A stretch of 64,000 nt of DNA from AP-15 sp963737145 (GTDB taxonomy: Bacteria; Pseudomonadota; Alphaproteobacteria; ATCC43930; CGMCC-115725). The stretch spans positions 248,001 through 312,000 of the forward strand of contig CAVTRO010000005.1 of NCBI GenBank assembly GCA_963737145.1, written 5' to 3'. Below, piece by piece: positions 43,729-53,622 of the stretch; position 1 is the stretch's first letter, and every line of letters begins with the position of its first letter. Both the position numbers and the translations under genes were made by a program. The notes beneath the pieces were generated by a model. That model was not told the DNA's origin and did not search any database. It saw nothing but the letters and a program-made list of their open reading frames with translations.

Positions 43729-44929
43729 ATGACCGATGCGATCCGCGAGGCGATCCGCGATCGGGCGCTTGCCTCCGGTTTCGATGCCGTCGGGTTTGCC
43801 GCGGCACATCTCGATGCCGAGGCGCGCGCCGGGCTCGGCGAATTCATCGCTCGTGGCTATCACGGCGACATGGGCTGGCTCGCCGGCACCGCGGCGCGGC
43901 GCGGCGATCCGCAGGCGCTGTGGCCCGAAGCGCGCACTATCGTCGTGCTTGGCGTCAATTATGCCCCCGGAGGACGATCCTTTGGCGCTCGCGGGAAGGC
44001 GCGACCGCGGCGCCGTTTCGGTCTATGCGCGCGGCCGGGATTATCACGACACCCTGAAGCGCCGGCTGAAGGCGCTCGCGCATTGGATCGAAGAGCGCTG
44101 GCCGGGCGCGCTCAAGCTGTTTGTCGATACCGCGCCGGTGATGGAAAAGCCGCTTGCCGAGCGAGCCGGGCTGGGCTGGCAGGGCAAGCATACCAATCTG
44201 GTCTCGCGCCAGTTCGGCTCCTGGCTGTTTCTCGGCGAGATCTATCTGAGCCTCGAGCTGGAGCCCGATGCGGCCGAACGTGATCACTGCGGCTCCTGCC
44301 GGCGCTGTCTCGATGTCTGTCCGACGGGGGCGTTTCCGGCTCCGCACCAGCTCGATGCGCGGCGCTGCATCTCCTATTTGACGATCGAGCACAAGGGGAT
44401 GATCCCCCTGGAGCTGCGCCCGCTGATCGGCAATCGCATCTATGGTTGCGACGATTGCCTCGCGGTTTGCCCATGGAACAAATTCGCCCGAGCCGCGACC
44501 GAACCCGATTTTCTGGCGCGCGCGGAATTGACGGCGCCGCGGCTGGCCGAGTTAGCGACGCTCGACGATGCGGCATTCCGCAGAATGTTCGCCGGATCCC
44601 CGGTCAAGCGCACCGGCCGCGACCGGTTCGTCCGCAATGTGCTGATCGCGATCGGCAACGCGACCCCGGGGGAGCCGGAATTGCTGGCCGCGGCACGGCG
44701 CTGCCTCGATGACCATTCGCCCCTCGTTCGCGCCACCGCGGTCTGGGCATTCACCCGGTTGGCACCGGCAGCCCAATGCGCGGCCGAGCGGACCGAGCGG
44801 CTGGGTCGGGAGGAGGATCACCTGGTGCGAGAGGAGTGGGAGCGGGTTTTGCTAAACCCCTTGCACGCTTTCGGCGATCAGCCAATCGACGACCGCGATG
44901 AGCGCCTCGTCGCGCGTCGCGCCGTCTGA
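43729..44929 (+). CDS. queG: Epoxyqueuosine reductase (one frameshift)
   Basis: About 400 aa cobalamin- and Fe-S-dependent enzyme that makes queuosine from epoxyqueuosine, the last step after Tgt. After VVLGVNYAP a surplus C in CCCCC (43964-43968) shifts the frame; EDDPLALAGRRDRGAVS and RDYHDTLKRRLKALA continue. Two [4Fe-4S] motifs CGSCRRCLDVCPTGAF and CDDCLAVCPWNKF are intact. The final 25 residues overlap the convergent ligase gene by 78 bp and do not look conserved. Start MTDAIREAIRDRA at 43729. Confidence 0.94.
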
Positions 44930-45985
44930 GAGGGCCTGCTCGAAGACGGCGAGCTGGCGATCGGCGCTGGTGCCGCGGGAGAGGATTTCGCGGGCGTGGG
45001 TTACCTCGGCGAGGCAGCCGAAATGACGCGCATCCTGGTCGACAAGAGCGAGGATCTCCTCGAGCAGCTCGGCGTAGGGAACGATCGCCCCGCGTCCGAA
45101 ATCGACGAGACCCTGGTCGAACCCGTAGCGCTGCGCCCGCCAGCGGTTCTCGTCAATCAGCATGCGCGCATAGAGCCGCCAGCGCTGGTTGTCACGCTTC
45201 AGGCGCCACAGCATGCGCAACAGGCAGCGGAAGAGCGCGGCTATCGACAGCGTATCTTCCAATGTCGTGCAGCAGTCGGTGATGCGCATTTCGAGGGTCG
45301 GGAAGCGGTCGCTCGGCCGCAAATCCCACCACAATTTGGTGGCGTCCTCGATCAATCCGGCGCCGACCAGAATGTCGACGTGGCGACGGTACTCGCCCCA
45401 GCTGGCGAACCGCTCCGGGGTGCCGGTGCGCGGCATCTCGTCAAAGACGGCGAGCCGATAGGACTTCAGTCCGGTGTTCTCGCCATGCCAGAACGGCGAC
45501 GAGGTCGACAATGCCAACAGATGCGGCAGGAAGTACGAGGCTTGGCTCAATAAATCGATGCGCAGCTCGTCGTCTGGAATGCCGATATGGACGTGCATCC
45601 CGCAGATCGCGAGGCGCCGCCCGACGCCCTGCAGATCGCTTTCGAGGCTCTGGTAACGAACGCGCTCGGTGGTCTTCTGCGTCTCCCATCGCGCAAAGGG
45701 ATGCGTCCCCACCGCAATCGGCGCCATGCCGTAGCCCGCCGCGACCGAGGCGATCGTCCCACGTAATCGCCGGAGATCACTCCGCGCCTCTTCGAGGGTG
45801 GCGCAGACCCGCGTCCCGATCTCGATTTGCGAGCGCAAGAATTCCGGGCTGACTTGGGCGCCGAGCAGCGCCTCGCATTCGGCCAGCATCCGCGCGGGCG
45901 GATCGCCGACGATATCGCGCGCCGCCCGATCGATGAGGAAATACTCCTCCTCTATGCCGAGCGTAAATTCCGGTTCTGTGGTCAC
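44852..45985 (-). CDS. Carboxylate-amine ligase (GCS2/YbdK family)
   Basis: 377 aa, glutamate-cysteine ligase family 2. FTLGIEEEYFLID near the start, CGMHVHIGIPDDE, and FPTLEMRITDCCTTLEDT are the ATP/Mg and substrate blocks. YbdK has weak glutamate-cysteine ligase activity; the true role here is unknown. GTG 45985 overlaps the stop of the hydrolase upstream (GTGA), so the two are coupled. Its 3' end overlaps queG. Confidence 0.9.
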   Translation of the reverse strand: MTTEPEFTLGIEEEYFLIDRAARDIVGDPPARMLAECEALLGAQVSPEFLRSQIEIGTRVCATLEEARSDLRRLRGTIASVAAGYGMAPIAVGTHPFARWETQKTTERVRYQSLESDLQGVGRRLAICGMHVHIGIPDDELRIDLLSQASYFLPHLLALSTSSPFWHGENTGLKSYRLAVFDEMPRTGTPERFASWGEYRRHVDILVGAGLIEDATKLWWDLRPSDRFPTLEMRITDCCTTLEDTLSIAALFRCLLRMLWRLKRDNQRWRLYARMLIDENRWRAQRYGFDQGLVDFGRGAIVPYAELLEEILALVDQDARHFGCLAEVTHAREILSRGTSADRQLAVFEQALSDGATRDEALIAVVDWLIAESVQGV

Positions 45986-46863
45986 CTGACCCCAAGGATC
46001 GAGCCGGTCACCGAACGCGGGTCGCGGCGCGGCCAGCGGCCGCTCTCGACCTGGTGGAAGAAATCGGCGCAGGTGCGGTTGAAGAGGTCCGGTTCCTCGA
46101 GGTTGACCGCGTGCCCGGTGTTCGGGAAGACGACGAGCGCGGCGGCTGGGATCGTGCGTTTCATCAAGAGACCCGGCTCGAGGCACGGGTCATCCTCGTC
46201 GCCGGTCATCACCAACGTCGGCACCGCGAGATTGCGCATGCGGTCGGTCAAATCCCACAGCGAAGGCCGCCGCGCCTGCACGCCGCGCATCGTCAACGCC
46301 GAGCCCCGGGTCGAATGCTCGGCGAGATGCGCGGCAAATTCGGCCCAGCCCCGCGGGTCCTTGTTCTGGAACTGCACCCGGCTCGGACCCTGCGCATAGA
46401 CCTTGCTTGCCTCGCCCATCCCCTGCCCTTCGATGAGCGCGATCGTCTTGGCAGTCTCGTCGTGGAACTGCTGGCGCTTGCCGGGTTCCGCGCCATAGCC
46501 GCAGCCGGCAACGACGAGCGACAGCGCGCGGTCCGGATAGGCCAGGCCGAAATGCAATGTCGCAAACCCGCCCATCGAAATGCCGACGATATGGGCTTTC
46601 GGGATCGCGAGGGCGTCGAGGACGGCGCGAATATCGTCGCGCGCCCGCTCCTGCGAATAGCGGCCCGGGTCCTCCGGCACGTCGGAGGGCGGGTACCCGC
46701 GGGCATTGTAGGCGATGGCGCGATAGCGCCGCCCGAAATACCGCATCTGACCTTCGTAGCCGCGGTAGTCGTCGGCGAATTCGTGGACAAACACGGTCGG
46801 GGTACCGCTGCCGGTCTCCTCGTAATAGAGGCGGATACCGTCGTCGGTCGTCAGGTGTGGCAT
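45982..46863 (-). CDS. Alpha/beta hydrolase
   Basis: 293 aa. Nucleophile elbow GISMGG, Asp in MTGDEDDP and His in PNTGHAVNLEEP give the triad; FVHEFADDYRGYEGQ replaces the usual HGxx oxyanion loop. ATG 46863 follows AGGGGAA by 6 bases. Similar to dienelactone/3-oxoadipate enol-lactone hydrolases; the substrate is unknown. Coupled to the downstream carboxylate-amine ligase. Confidence 0.9.
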   Translation of the reverse strand: MPHLTTDDGIRLYYEETGSGTPTVFVHEFADDYRGYEGQMRYFGRRYRAIAYNARGYPPSDVPEDPGRYSQERARDDIRAVLDALAIPKAHIVGISMGGFATLHFGLAYPDRALSLVVAGCGYGAEPGKRQQFHDETAKTIALIEGQGMGEASKVYAQGPSRVQFQNKDPRGWAEFAAHLAEHSTRGSALTMRGVQARRPSLWDLTDRMRNLAVPTLVMTGDEDDPCLEPGLLMKRTIPAAALVVFPNTGHAVNLEEPDLFNRTCADFFHQVESGRWPRRDPRSVTGSILGVR

Positions 46864-47013
46864 GCGATTCCCCTTTTTCGAACAGGCCAATTCGCCATCC
46901 TACGAGCGCCGGCGCCGGGCCCGCAAGCCGCGCTCCCGAGGCGCGGGGCGGGTATTTGCGGCGCAAACTGGCTAGGCTTAGGTTGCGGGCGGGGAAGCTT
47001 GGGGGAGTTTCTG

Positions 47014-47226
47014 ATGGATTCAGAGAAGCTAAAGCGTATCGAGCGACGCGCTTATTTGTTTTGGCAAGCCGAGGGGCAACCGCACGGCAGGCACGAGGAG
47101 CATTGGCACCGGGCGGCGCGGCAGATCGAAGCCGAAGAAGAAGCGCATATTGCCGAGAAGCCCAGGAACGGGAAGGCCCCAGAGCGAGCCGTCGCGAAAC
47201 CGGCGAGCAAAAAGTCAAAGAAATAG
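47014..47226 (+). CDS. DUF2934 protein
   Basis: 70 aa. RIERRAYLFWQAEGQPHGRHEEHW is the DUF2934 core; the tail is Lys-rich (KPASKKSKK). GGGGGAG precedes ATG. Common in Rhizobiales; function unknown, possibly nucleic acid binding. Confidence 0.85.
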   Translation: MDSEKLKRIERRAYLFWQAEGQPHGRHEEHWHRAARQIEAEEEAHIAEKPRNGKAPERAVAKPASKKSKK

Positions 47227-48127
47227 CGCTGCATCAGGCCGCCGCGAGCTGGCACGGTTCTTGTACCAGTATCGTCAGGTCCGGGCCTCGCGGCGAGCGG
47301 CGGGGCCGATCCGGGCCGGGATCGCCGGATCGCATCCGGACCTCATTCCCGGACCAGCCCTCTCCGGTGCTCAGCACCTGAAGGGATCTGAGCAACGAAG
47401 GGCGTAAGTAATAGCTCGATGACCCTGGCCTGGTCTTGGAGGCATGAAAGACCGAGAGGAGAGCGCGGCGGTGCTCACTGGATTCTGGAAACAGGCGCGA
47501 TCGGCCGCAAGGAGGCCCGTCATCCCCGTCGGGACGAAGTGATCCGGTATGCCAAAATACTATCGCGGGTGGACCGTGGCGGTTGCCGATTTGGACCAAG
47601 CTCTCGCCCGTCCGCTTACCGGAGCATCTTCAAACGTCTGGCCCTCTCATCTTGCGCAGCTTCTCGCCAATTTCTCACTAATCCCCGAGCGGCAGCACAA
47701 GCCCACAAAAGTAAAAGAAACATTAATACCCACGGAAGGATAAACTCGAGCGCTAGCCATCCATAGTTGATTACGATTGGATCTCCCGCACCTACTGGTA
47801 TTAGCATCCTTGGGCTAAGCCCCCATTCTGGCCACAACCGTATAGTTGTGGAACGTTCCTCAATACCCGTACTCCGAGGTGACAGAAGTACTGAGATAAG
47901 TAGAATATCCTTTTTACCGTTGATCGTCTCAAAAACTTTTTCTACAGCTCGAATAACCCCATAGTTGTTTTCTTGTTAATCCATTTATATGAAAACAAGA
48001 TGATGAATTATCTTTATCCCTTATCGACCCGCTTTGATCAACCGCACGTAGATCCTGCGCGTGCGAGTTTTCGCTGCCTCGCTAGCCCACAGCCACCCGA
48101 TGACGGGTCGGGTGAGCTCCCCTGGGC
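47227..48127. other. Gene-poor stretch with one membrane-protein-like open frame
   Basis: 901 bp. The left 400 bp show no coherent frame. The right 500 bp are AT-richer. On the minus strand an open frame from about 47972 to 47616 reads YGVIRAVEKVFETINGKKD ... RSTTIRLWPEWGLSPRMLIP and then a membrane helix (ALEFILPWVLMFLLLLWAC), but it has no clear start codon or RBS. It may be the 3' part of a lost or transferred gene. Confidence 0.4.
47616..47837 (-). CDS. Possible small single-helix membrane protein
   Basis: Up to 73 aa from TTG 47837 (LWPEWGLSPRM) or shorter from the internal ATG at 47807. One strong hydrophobic helix (FILPWVLMFLLLLWACAAA) and a basic C-terminal end (RNWREAAQDERARRLKMLR). 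The same frame stays open upstream for another 45 codons without a start. Not recognised; could be a fragment. Confidence 0.35.
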   Translation of the reverse strand: MWPEWGLSPRMLIPVGAGDPIVINYGWLALEFILPWVLMFLLLLWACAAARGLVRNWREAAQDERARRLKMLR

Positions 48128-48997
48128 CTATGCGACGCCGTGATCCTTGAACCAGGCGAGCATTCTCGCCCAGCCGTCCTTGGCGGCGTCGGCGCGGTAG
48201 CTCGGGCGGTAGTCGGCGTTGAAGCCGTGCGGGGCTTCGGGGTAGACCTTGAATTCGCAGGTCTTGCCGGCCGCCTTGCACGCGGCCTGCCGCGTCTCGA
48301 TCGTCTCTTGCGGGATGCTCTGATCGGCGCCGCCGTAGAGGGCGAGGACCGGGCATTTCACATCGGCGGCGATGTCGAGCGGGTTCTTTGGCGTCAGCTC
48401 GCTCGGCTTGCGGTCTGATCCGTACCACGCGACCGCGGCCTTCAGATCCGGGTTGTGTGCGGCATACATCCAAGTCGCCCAGCCGCCCCAGCAGAAGCCG
48501 GTCACCGCGAGCTTCGCGGTATCGGCCTTGCCCGATGATTTGGCGTAGGCGACCGCCGCGTCGAGGTCGGACATCACCTGATCGGTCGGGACCTTTACCA
48601 CGATCTCGGAAATCAGGGTCGGGATGTCGGTGTATTTCGATGGGTCGCCCTGGCGCGCGTAGAGCTCCGGGGCGATCGCGTAATAGCCGGCCTTGGCGAG
48701 CCGGCGGCAGATGTCCTTGATGTGCTCGTGCACGCCAAAGATCTCCTGCACGACTATGACGGTCGGGAAGGGCCCGCCCTGCGCCGGCATCGCGCGATAG
48801 GCCGGGATCGATCCGTCGGCAACCGGAACCTTGACCTCACCCGCGTCCAAGCCGTTCGTGTCGGTCGTGATCGTCTCGGCCGAGACCGGCTGCATCGACA
48901 GCGCAAAGCCGGTGATCAGCGATGTCATGACAAACCCGCGCCGGCTCCATTGCGTGCGCGCCGCAAATCCTTCCAATCCGATCTCCGGTGCGTCCAT
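48128..48997 (-). CDS. Dienelactone hydrolase family protein, Tat-exported
   Basis: 289 aa. The N-terminus SRRGFVMTSLITGFALSMQ is a twin-arginine signal, cut after VSA. The hydrolase has VVQEIFGVHEHIKD (substrate Glu), nucleophile Cys in GFCWGG, Asp in YGGADQSIP and His in PEAPHGFNADYRP. Dienelactone hydrolases open muconolactone-type rings, but periplasmic members have other, unknown substrates. ATG 48997 follows AGGGAGGGACGCC. Confidence 0.9.
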   Translation of the reverse strand: MDAPEIGLEGFAARTQWSRRGFVMTSLITGFALSMQPVSAETITTDTNGLDAGEVKVPVADGSIPAYRAMPAQGGPFPTVIVVQEIFGVHEHIKDICRRLAKAGYYAIAPELYARQGDPSKYTDIPTLISEIVVKVPTDQVMSDLDAAVAYAKSSGKADTAKLAVTGFCWGGWATWMYAAHNPDLKAAVAWYGSDRKPSELTPKNPLDIAADVKCPVLALYGGADQSIPQETIETRQAACKAAGKTCEFKVYPEAPHGFNADYRPSYRADAAKDGWARMLAWFKDHGVA

Positions 48998-49083
48998 GGC
49001 GTCCCTCCCTCTAATTTCGCATCGAGAATAATCTCCCGCCCTCAGCCCCGCGCAGCAAGGGCCGATCACCGAAGAGTGACCGG

Positions 49084-52000
49084 TCAGTAATCGTAATTGT
49101 AGTTGAGGCCGAGGCCGGTGCTGCCGGATTGGCCCGCCTCGCCCCCGATCGTCAGATGTCGCATTACTTCGATCTCGACGGTGACTTTGCTGGTCGGCGG
49201 CGACACACCTTGACTGACCCCGACGGAAACCCCGGGGGCGATGTATTTCCCTGCGCTCAGCGCGGTGCCGCCTGCGCCGCTGCTGCTGCTCGCCGCCCCT
49301 CTCGGGTTCAGCGTGCCGGTCGTCGGCCCGCTCGGGGTCGAACCGAGTTTGAACCAATCCAAACCGAGACTGCCTCGCAGTTTATCGAGCAAACCGGGGC
49401 CACCGCCCGCGAGCGTGGCCGCGGCCGCGGCGAGCTGCATTCCTTCACCGGCGCTGAGCTGACCGACGCCGCGGTCGAACAGCACCCGCGAAAGGATCTC
49501 GTCCTGCGGCACGGGCGGTGTCGAAGTGAGCGTCAGTTTTGGTGCCGAGGCAACTCCGCTGATCTGGACTTGTGCGGTAATGTCGGCGGTGCTCGCCTCG
49601 GCGACGATATCCAGAACGGGGTCGAGCTTCGCGCTGCCGTCAAAGGTGATTGCGCCCCGGGTCAAGGAGAAAGTCTTGCCGAGCAGATCGACGCTGCCGT
49701 GGATCTGCTCGAGCGATCCGCTGATCGCCGGTGCCGCGCTGGTGCCGGTTATGGCCAGCTTGCCGCGCCACTCGCTGTCGAGCCCATGCCCGCGGACAAA
49801 GATATTGCCGGGCATATCGATGGTGATATCGAGGGTCGCGGGAAGCGCCGGCTGATTGTCGGCGGGGGAGGGCAGGGGGGTCTTGCCGCCTTTGGGATTT
49901 CTTTCGACGACCTTCAGCACCACCACGTTCGGCGGCAGGCTTTCCGGCAGGCTGATGTCGGCGCGATCGACGGTGAGCGGCGCGGTGACCTTAGGCGCCG
50001 ACAGCGGACCGGCAATCGCTACGGTTCCACTCGCCGTCGCGACCGCCTCGTCGCGTGCGGCGACCCGGAAGTTGGCGAGCGTCGCAGAGAGTTGCGCGGT
50101 GGGGCCGGTGGGACCGCTCAAGACGACATTACCATGCGCCTTCAGGGTTCCGCTTGCACTGTCGGCGGCCGAGAACGAGGTCAACGTGAAGCGGTCGCGA
50201 TCGCCGACGAGATCGGCTTGCATGTTGCTGAGGACCGCGCCGGTTGCGAAATTCTCGTAACGCCCGTCGGAGAGCTTGAGACTGCCCCGCGCAGCCGGCG
50301 ATGCGACCGTGCCGCCCACCGCCGCGTCGGCCACGAAGTGACCGCTCATGCGGTCCTCGCCCAAGGGCAGAAGATCGGCCAGGTGCTCGATCTGTCCGGC
50401 GCCCTGAACCTGCAGCGCGAGCCGGCCGTCGGACGGCACCGAAATCCCGAGCGGCGCGGGCGTCAACAACAGCGGAACCGAGCCCGTCAGCCCGAGTTGA
50501 TCCCCCTCGAGCCCGGTGACCTGCCCTTTGACATCGAGGTTCCGGCCGTTCCAACTGCCGTCGATCGCGAACCCCAGACCCTTCAGCCGCGAATGTTTCG
50601 ACGCGGCGACGGTGAGTTCGCGGGCATTCACCGATATCCGGCCTTGCGGCGCGCGAAGTGTTCCGCCGAGCGTTGCGGCCGCGTTGAGGGTGCCGCGCAC
50701 GTGGCGGTAGCCGGCCAGGCGCCCCGCCGACGCGATCGGGAAGTTGGCCACATTCAAGCCGAGCGACACCGAATCGCCGCGCACCCCGCCGCTGCCGGTG
50801 ATCCGACCCGCTCCATAGTCCAATGCGAGACCGGAAAACGCGAGATCGCCGCCATGTTTCAAGAGAGTCAGCGGCTGCTCGAGCGCTAGGCGCTCGCCGC
50901 CCAAAGATCCGGCGAGCCGGTTGAAACGAAGGTCGGCCCGGCCTGTTTCGAGCGTGCCGTCACCTGCCAAAGCGACTGTCAGCGGCTGGCCCTTCGCATC
51001 CCCGTGGAAAACAAAGCGGCCCAGCCGCGGTGCATCCAAGCTCAGGCTTGCTGTGGCGATCTCGCTCGCTCCAAAATTGGCGTTGTTCAGCGACAAGCGG
51101 GCGCTTCCCGAGGGAGCACGCAATATATCGGCGAAACGGGCGGTCACCGCGAGGCGATCCGCCGCAATCCGTGAAGATCCAGAGCCAAAATTGAGCTTGG
51201 ATCCGTTTACCGAGATATCGACCAGCTGCCCGCCGGGCGCGTCCAATCTGACGCCTAACTCCACACTCCCGGCAAGCGGGGTGCCGGCGAGCTTGGACAA
51301 GGGCGCGAGATCGGCCGACCGGCCGGCGACCGAACCTCGCATCAGACCGGTGTCGAGGGCGATACGAAGACTGCCGTCGATTGTGCTGCCCGCGGCCGAA
51401 AGCCGGAAACGCGGCAGCACTAGTTCGGAATTCCCGTTCGACTCCGCCGCGAGTGTCAGTTTTCCGTCGAGCCCGTAGGCGCGGAAAGTGCCATCAATGG
51501 ACGCCTTTGGATCGGAGAGGTCCGCAACTTGTGTTGCGAGACGCAGCCGATCGACTTTGGCGCCGGCAGCGGTGAGTTCGGCGCCATCTATGTCGCCGCT
51601 CATCCGCAAATGGTCGAGCGGTCCGGCGAAATTGAGCCGTGCCGAAACCGCCCCCTTGAGGTCGGTGCCAAATGCCGCGCCAAGCGGCTTCAACTGCGGC
51701 AAATCGAGCGCGACTGCCGTGGTCAGCTCGTTCGATGCGGGATCGAACCGCGCGTCACCGGACAGGCTCGCAGCTGCCCCGGTGACGGCCAGCCGGTCGA
51801 CGGTCAGGACCTCGGTTTCGTCTCGTTCGATTGCGCCAGCGATCGTTGCTGTGCCGCCGAGCAATGCGTCGGCGGCCGCGATCCCGGTCCTGAGTTCCTT
51901 TGCCGAGCCGGACAGCGTCGCCGTGAAACCAGCGGCGCCTTTGCGGTCCGCATTCGCTTCCAACTCGAGCGAGCCCGCCAGTGGATGCCCGGCGAAGCCG

Positions 52001-53481
52001 GAAAATGGGCGAAGATCCCCGATCGCCAGACCGGCGCGCCCCTCGATCGCGCCCGTTTCCGTCATTCGCCCCGACCCTGCCAGGGTAGCGCCGGCGCCCT
52101 CCGCGGCAAGCCGGGTCAGCTCGATGGCGCTCCCGTCACTAGCAGCAGTGGCGTCAAGAGACCAAGCAATGTCGCGGCCGATCTCGGGAGGCACCGCGAC
52201 CCCCTCCGGTGCAACCAATCCGAGGATGCGGCCCGTCGCCGCCAGGCCGATGCGGGTTTCGGGGTTGTCGAGAGCGCCCATCGGGTTTGCTCGGATGTTG
52301 GCCTCGACGTGGTCTGCTCCGGAGGAGGCGAGGCGGGTTCCATTGCTCGACAAATTCAGCTCGAGCGATGGCCGGCTCTCGGTGCCGGTCGCCGACGCCT
52401 CGAGAACGGCCGAGCCGCCGAGCGGTTGGCCAAGCAAACCCGAAAGCATCGAGAGATCCGGGACATCGGCGCGTAAATCCGCCGCGACGGCTTTTTCCGC
52501 GCCGCCAATCGCGAAGCGGCCGGTCAAAGTGCCCGCCGCAATCTCGACGGAGAGCGGATCGACGGCGATCCCTGCGGCAAATTTCGCGCGCATGGAAAGC
52601 GCAAGGCTGTCGCCGATCAGCGGTGCTATCTCCGGCGGCAGCAATGGGGCAAACCCCGCAGTGCCGGATATGCCGAGAGTGGTTTCAGCCGCCGCGGCAA
52701 GCGTCAGATCCGCCGCTACATGAGCCGAACTGCCGGCCGAGGCATTCAATTGGCCGTGCCAATCCGCAAGCGGTCCGGTGCCGTTTACCGAGAACGCGAG
52801 CGGCAGGTGGTCGGTGCGGGCGAGCAGCCGGTCGAGCAGGAGACCGGTGGGCTCCGCTGCATCGAGCTTCAGGGTCAGCACCGGCGTATCGCCCGCGATC
52901 CCCATCGCCAAGAGGATATTGCCGGCCGCGTTGTCGATGCGGTGTAGATCGAGCGCGATGTGCGCCTTGCCATCGGCCAACTCGGCGCTTCCCTCGACCG
53001 TCGCGGCGACCGCTTCGCCCAGCACCGGCGGCGCAAGCGTGAGCTTCCCGATCGAGAGCCGGTCGAGGGCGACGCCGATCGGAAGCCGCGGCACCTTGAG
53101 GTAGTCGGTCAAACGCCTCGTCGATGGCGCGGTGGTCACTCGCGCCATATCGACTTGCGCGATCGTCAGAGAGCGGATATGCGCCTTCCCGGTCAGCAGC
53201 GCGGATGGCGACATGTCGAGGCCGGCGTTACGCAAAGTAAGATAGGTGCCGTCGCGATCGCCGATGTCGATCCGTTCGACCGTCATGCGGAACGGCAAAA
53301 TTCCGTTGAGGCCATCGATGGCTACGGTGAAATCCGGATCACTCACCGCCTGCGCGATCTCTCTCTCGACCCAGGCTTTGCCGATTCGAGTTTGCAGCAT
53401 CCCAAAAGCTGCGGCGAGGAGAACGGTCAGAACACCGACCCCGATACCGAGCCAGCGAAGCAGTTTGACAATGCGGCCCAT
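49084..53481 (-). CDS. tamB: Translocation and assembly module inner-membrane component TamB
   Basis: 1465 aa. One N-terminal membrane helix (LLRWLGIGVGVLTVLLAAAFGML) and a long periplasmic beta-taco of repeating LxLxA-type strands, closed by the DUF490/TamB domain (QIHGSVDLLGKTFSLTRGAITFDG, PQDEILSRVLFDRGVGQLS) and a terminal aromatic GLNYNYDY. It bridges the membranes with TamA and takes part in outer-membrane protein insertion and anterograde phospholipid transport. It follows tamA with 141 bp between, holding a palindrome; same strand. Confidence 0.95.
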   Translation of the reverse strand: MGRIVKLLRWLGIGVGVLTVLLAAAFGMLQTRIGKAWVEREIAQAVSDPDFTVAIDGLNGILPFRMTVERIDIGDRDGTYLTLRNAGLDMSPSALLTGKAHIRSLTIAQVDMARVTTAPSTRRLTDYLKVPRLPIGVALDRLSIGKLTLAPPVLGEAVAATVEGSAELADGKAHIALDLHRIDNAAGNILLAMGIAGDTPVLTLKLDAAEPTGLLLDRLLARTDHLPLAFSVNGTGPLADWHGQLNASAGSSAHVAADLTLAAAAETTLGISGTAGFAPLLPPEIAPLIGDSLALSMRAKFAAGIAVDPLSVEIAAGTLTGRFAIGGAEKAVAADLRADVPDLSMLSGLLGQPLGGSAVLEASATGTESRPSLELNLSSNGTRLASSGADHVEANIRANPMGALDNPETRIGLAATGRILGLVAPEGVAVPPEIGRDIAWSLDATAASDGSAIELTRLAAEGAGATLAGSGRMTETGAIEGRAGLAIGDLRPFSGFAGHPLAGSLELEANADRKGAAGFTATLSGSAKELRTGIAAADALLGGTATIAGAIERDETEVLTVDRLAVTGAAASLSGDARFDPASNELTTAVALDLPQLKPLGAAFGTDLKGAVSARLNFAGPLDHLRMSGDIDGAELTAAGAKVDRLRLATQVADLSDPKASIDGTFRAYGLDGKLTLAAESNGNSELVLPRFRLSAAGSTIDGSLRIALDTGLMRGSVAGRSADLAPLSKLAGTPLAGSVELGVRLDAPGGQLVDISVNGSKLNFGSGSSRIAADRLAVTARFADILRAPSGSARLSLNNANFGASEIATASLSLDAPRLGRFVFHGDAKGQPLTVALAGDGTLETGRADLRFNRLAGSLGGERLALEQPLTLLKHGGDLAFSGLALDYGAGRITGSGGVRGDSVSLGLNVANFPIASAGRLAGYRHVRGTLNAAATLGGTLRAPQGRISVNARELTVAASKHSRLKGLGFAIDGSWNGRNLDVKGQVTGLEGDQLGLTGSVPLLLTPAPLGISVPSDGRLALQVQGAGQIEHLADLLPLGEDRMSGHFVADAAVGGTVASPAARGSLKLSDGRYENFATGAVLSNMQADLVGDRDRFTLTSFSAADSASGTLKAHGNVVLSGPTGPTAQLSATLANFRVAARDEAVATASGTVAIAGPLSAPKVTAPLTVDRADISLPESLPPNVVVLKVVERNPKGGKTPLPSPADNQPALPATLDITIDMPGNIFVRGHGLDSEWRGKLAITGTSAAPAISGSLEQIHGSVDLLGKTFSLTRGAITFDGSAKLDPVLDIVAEASTADITAQVQISGVASAPKLTLTSTPPVPQDEILSRVLFDRGVGQLSAGEGMQLAAAAATLAGGGPGLLDKLRGSLGLDWFKLGSTPSGPTTGTLNPRGAASSSSGAGGTALSAGKYIAPGVSVGVSQGVSPPTSKVTVEIEVMRHLTIGGEAGQSGSTGLGLNYNYDY

Positions 53482-53494
53482 CAGACCTGCCCTC

Positions 53495-53580
53495 CCCCTC
53501 TGGCCAACTTGTGCGGGAGAGGGGCCCCTACCCTAACCCTCCCCCGCATGCGGGGGAGGGAAGGGGAGGGGGTTTGCTGG
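53495..53580. repeat. CCCTCCCC...GGGGAGGG palindromic repeat between tamA and tamB
   Basis: CCTCCCCCTCT ... GCGGGAGAGGGG and CCCTCCCCCGCATGCGGGGGAGGG (a near-perfect 24-bp hairpin at about 53546-53569) followed by AAGGGGAGGG. Same family as the elements at 32.4, 37.4 and 41.8 kb. It may attenuate transcription from tamA into tamB. Confidence 0.75.
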
Positions 53581-53622
53581 GTGAGGGAGACGTGGCGAAT
53601 CGGAGGAACTTTGCCCATCTGT

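Noticed and set aside
47549..47743. Plus-strand 64-codon frame beginning MPKYYRGWTVAVAD
   Set aside because: The start resembles short rhizobial proteins, but the remainder is unstructured and overlaps the better minus-strand membrane frame.
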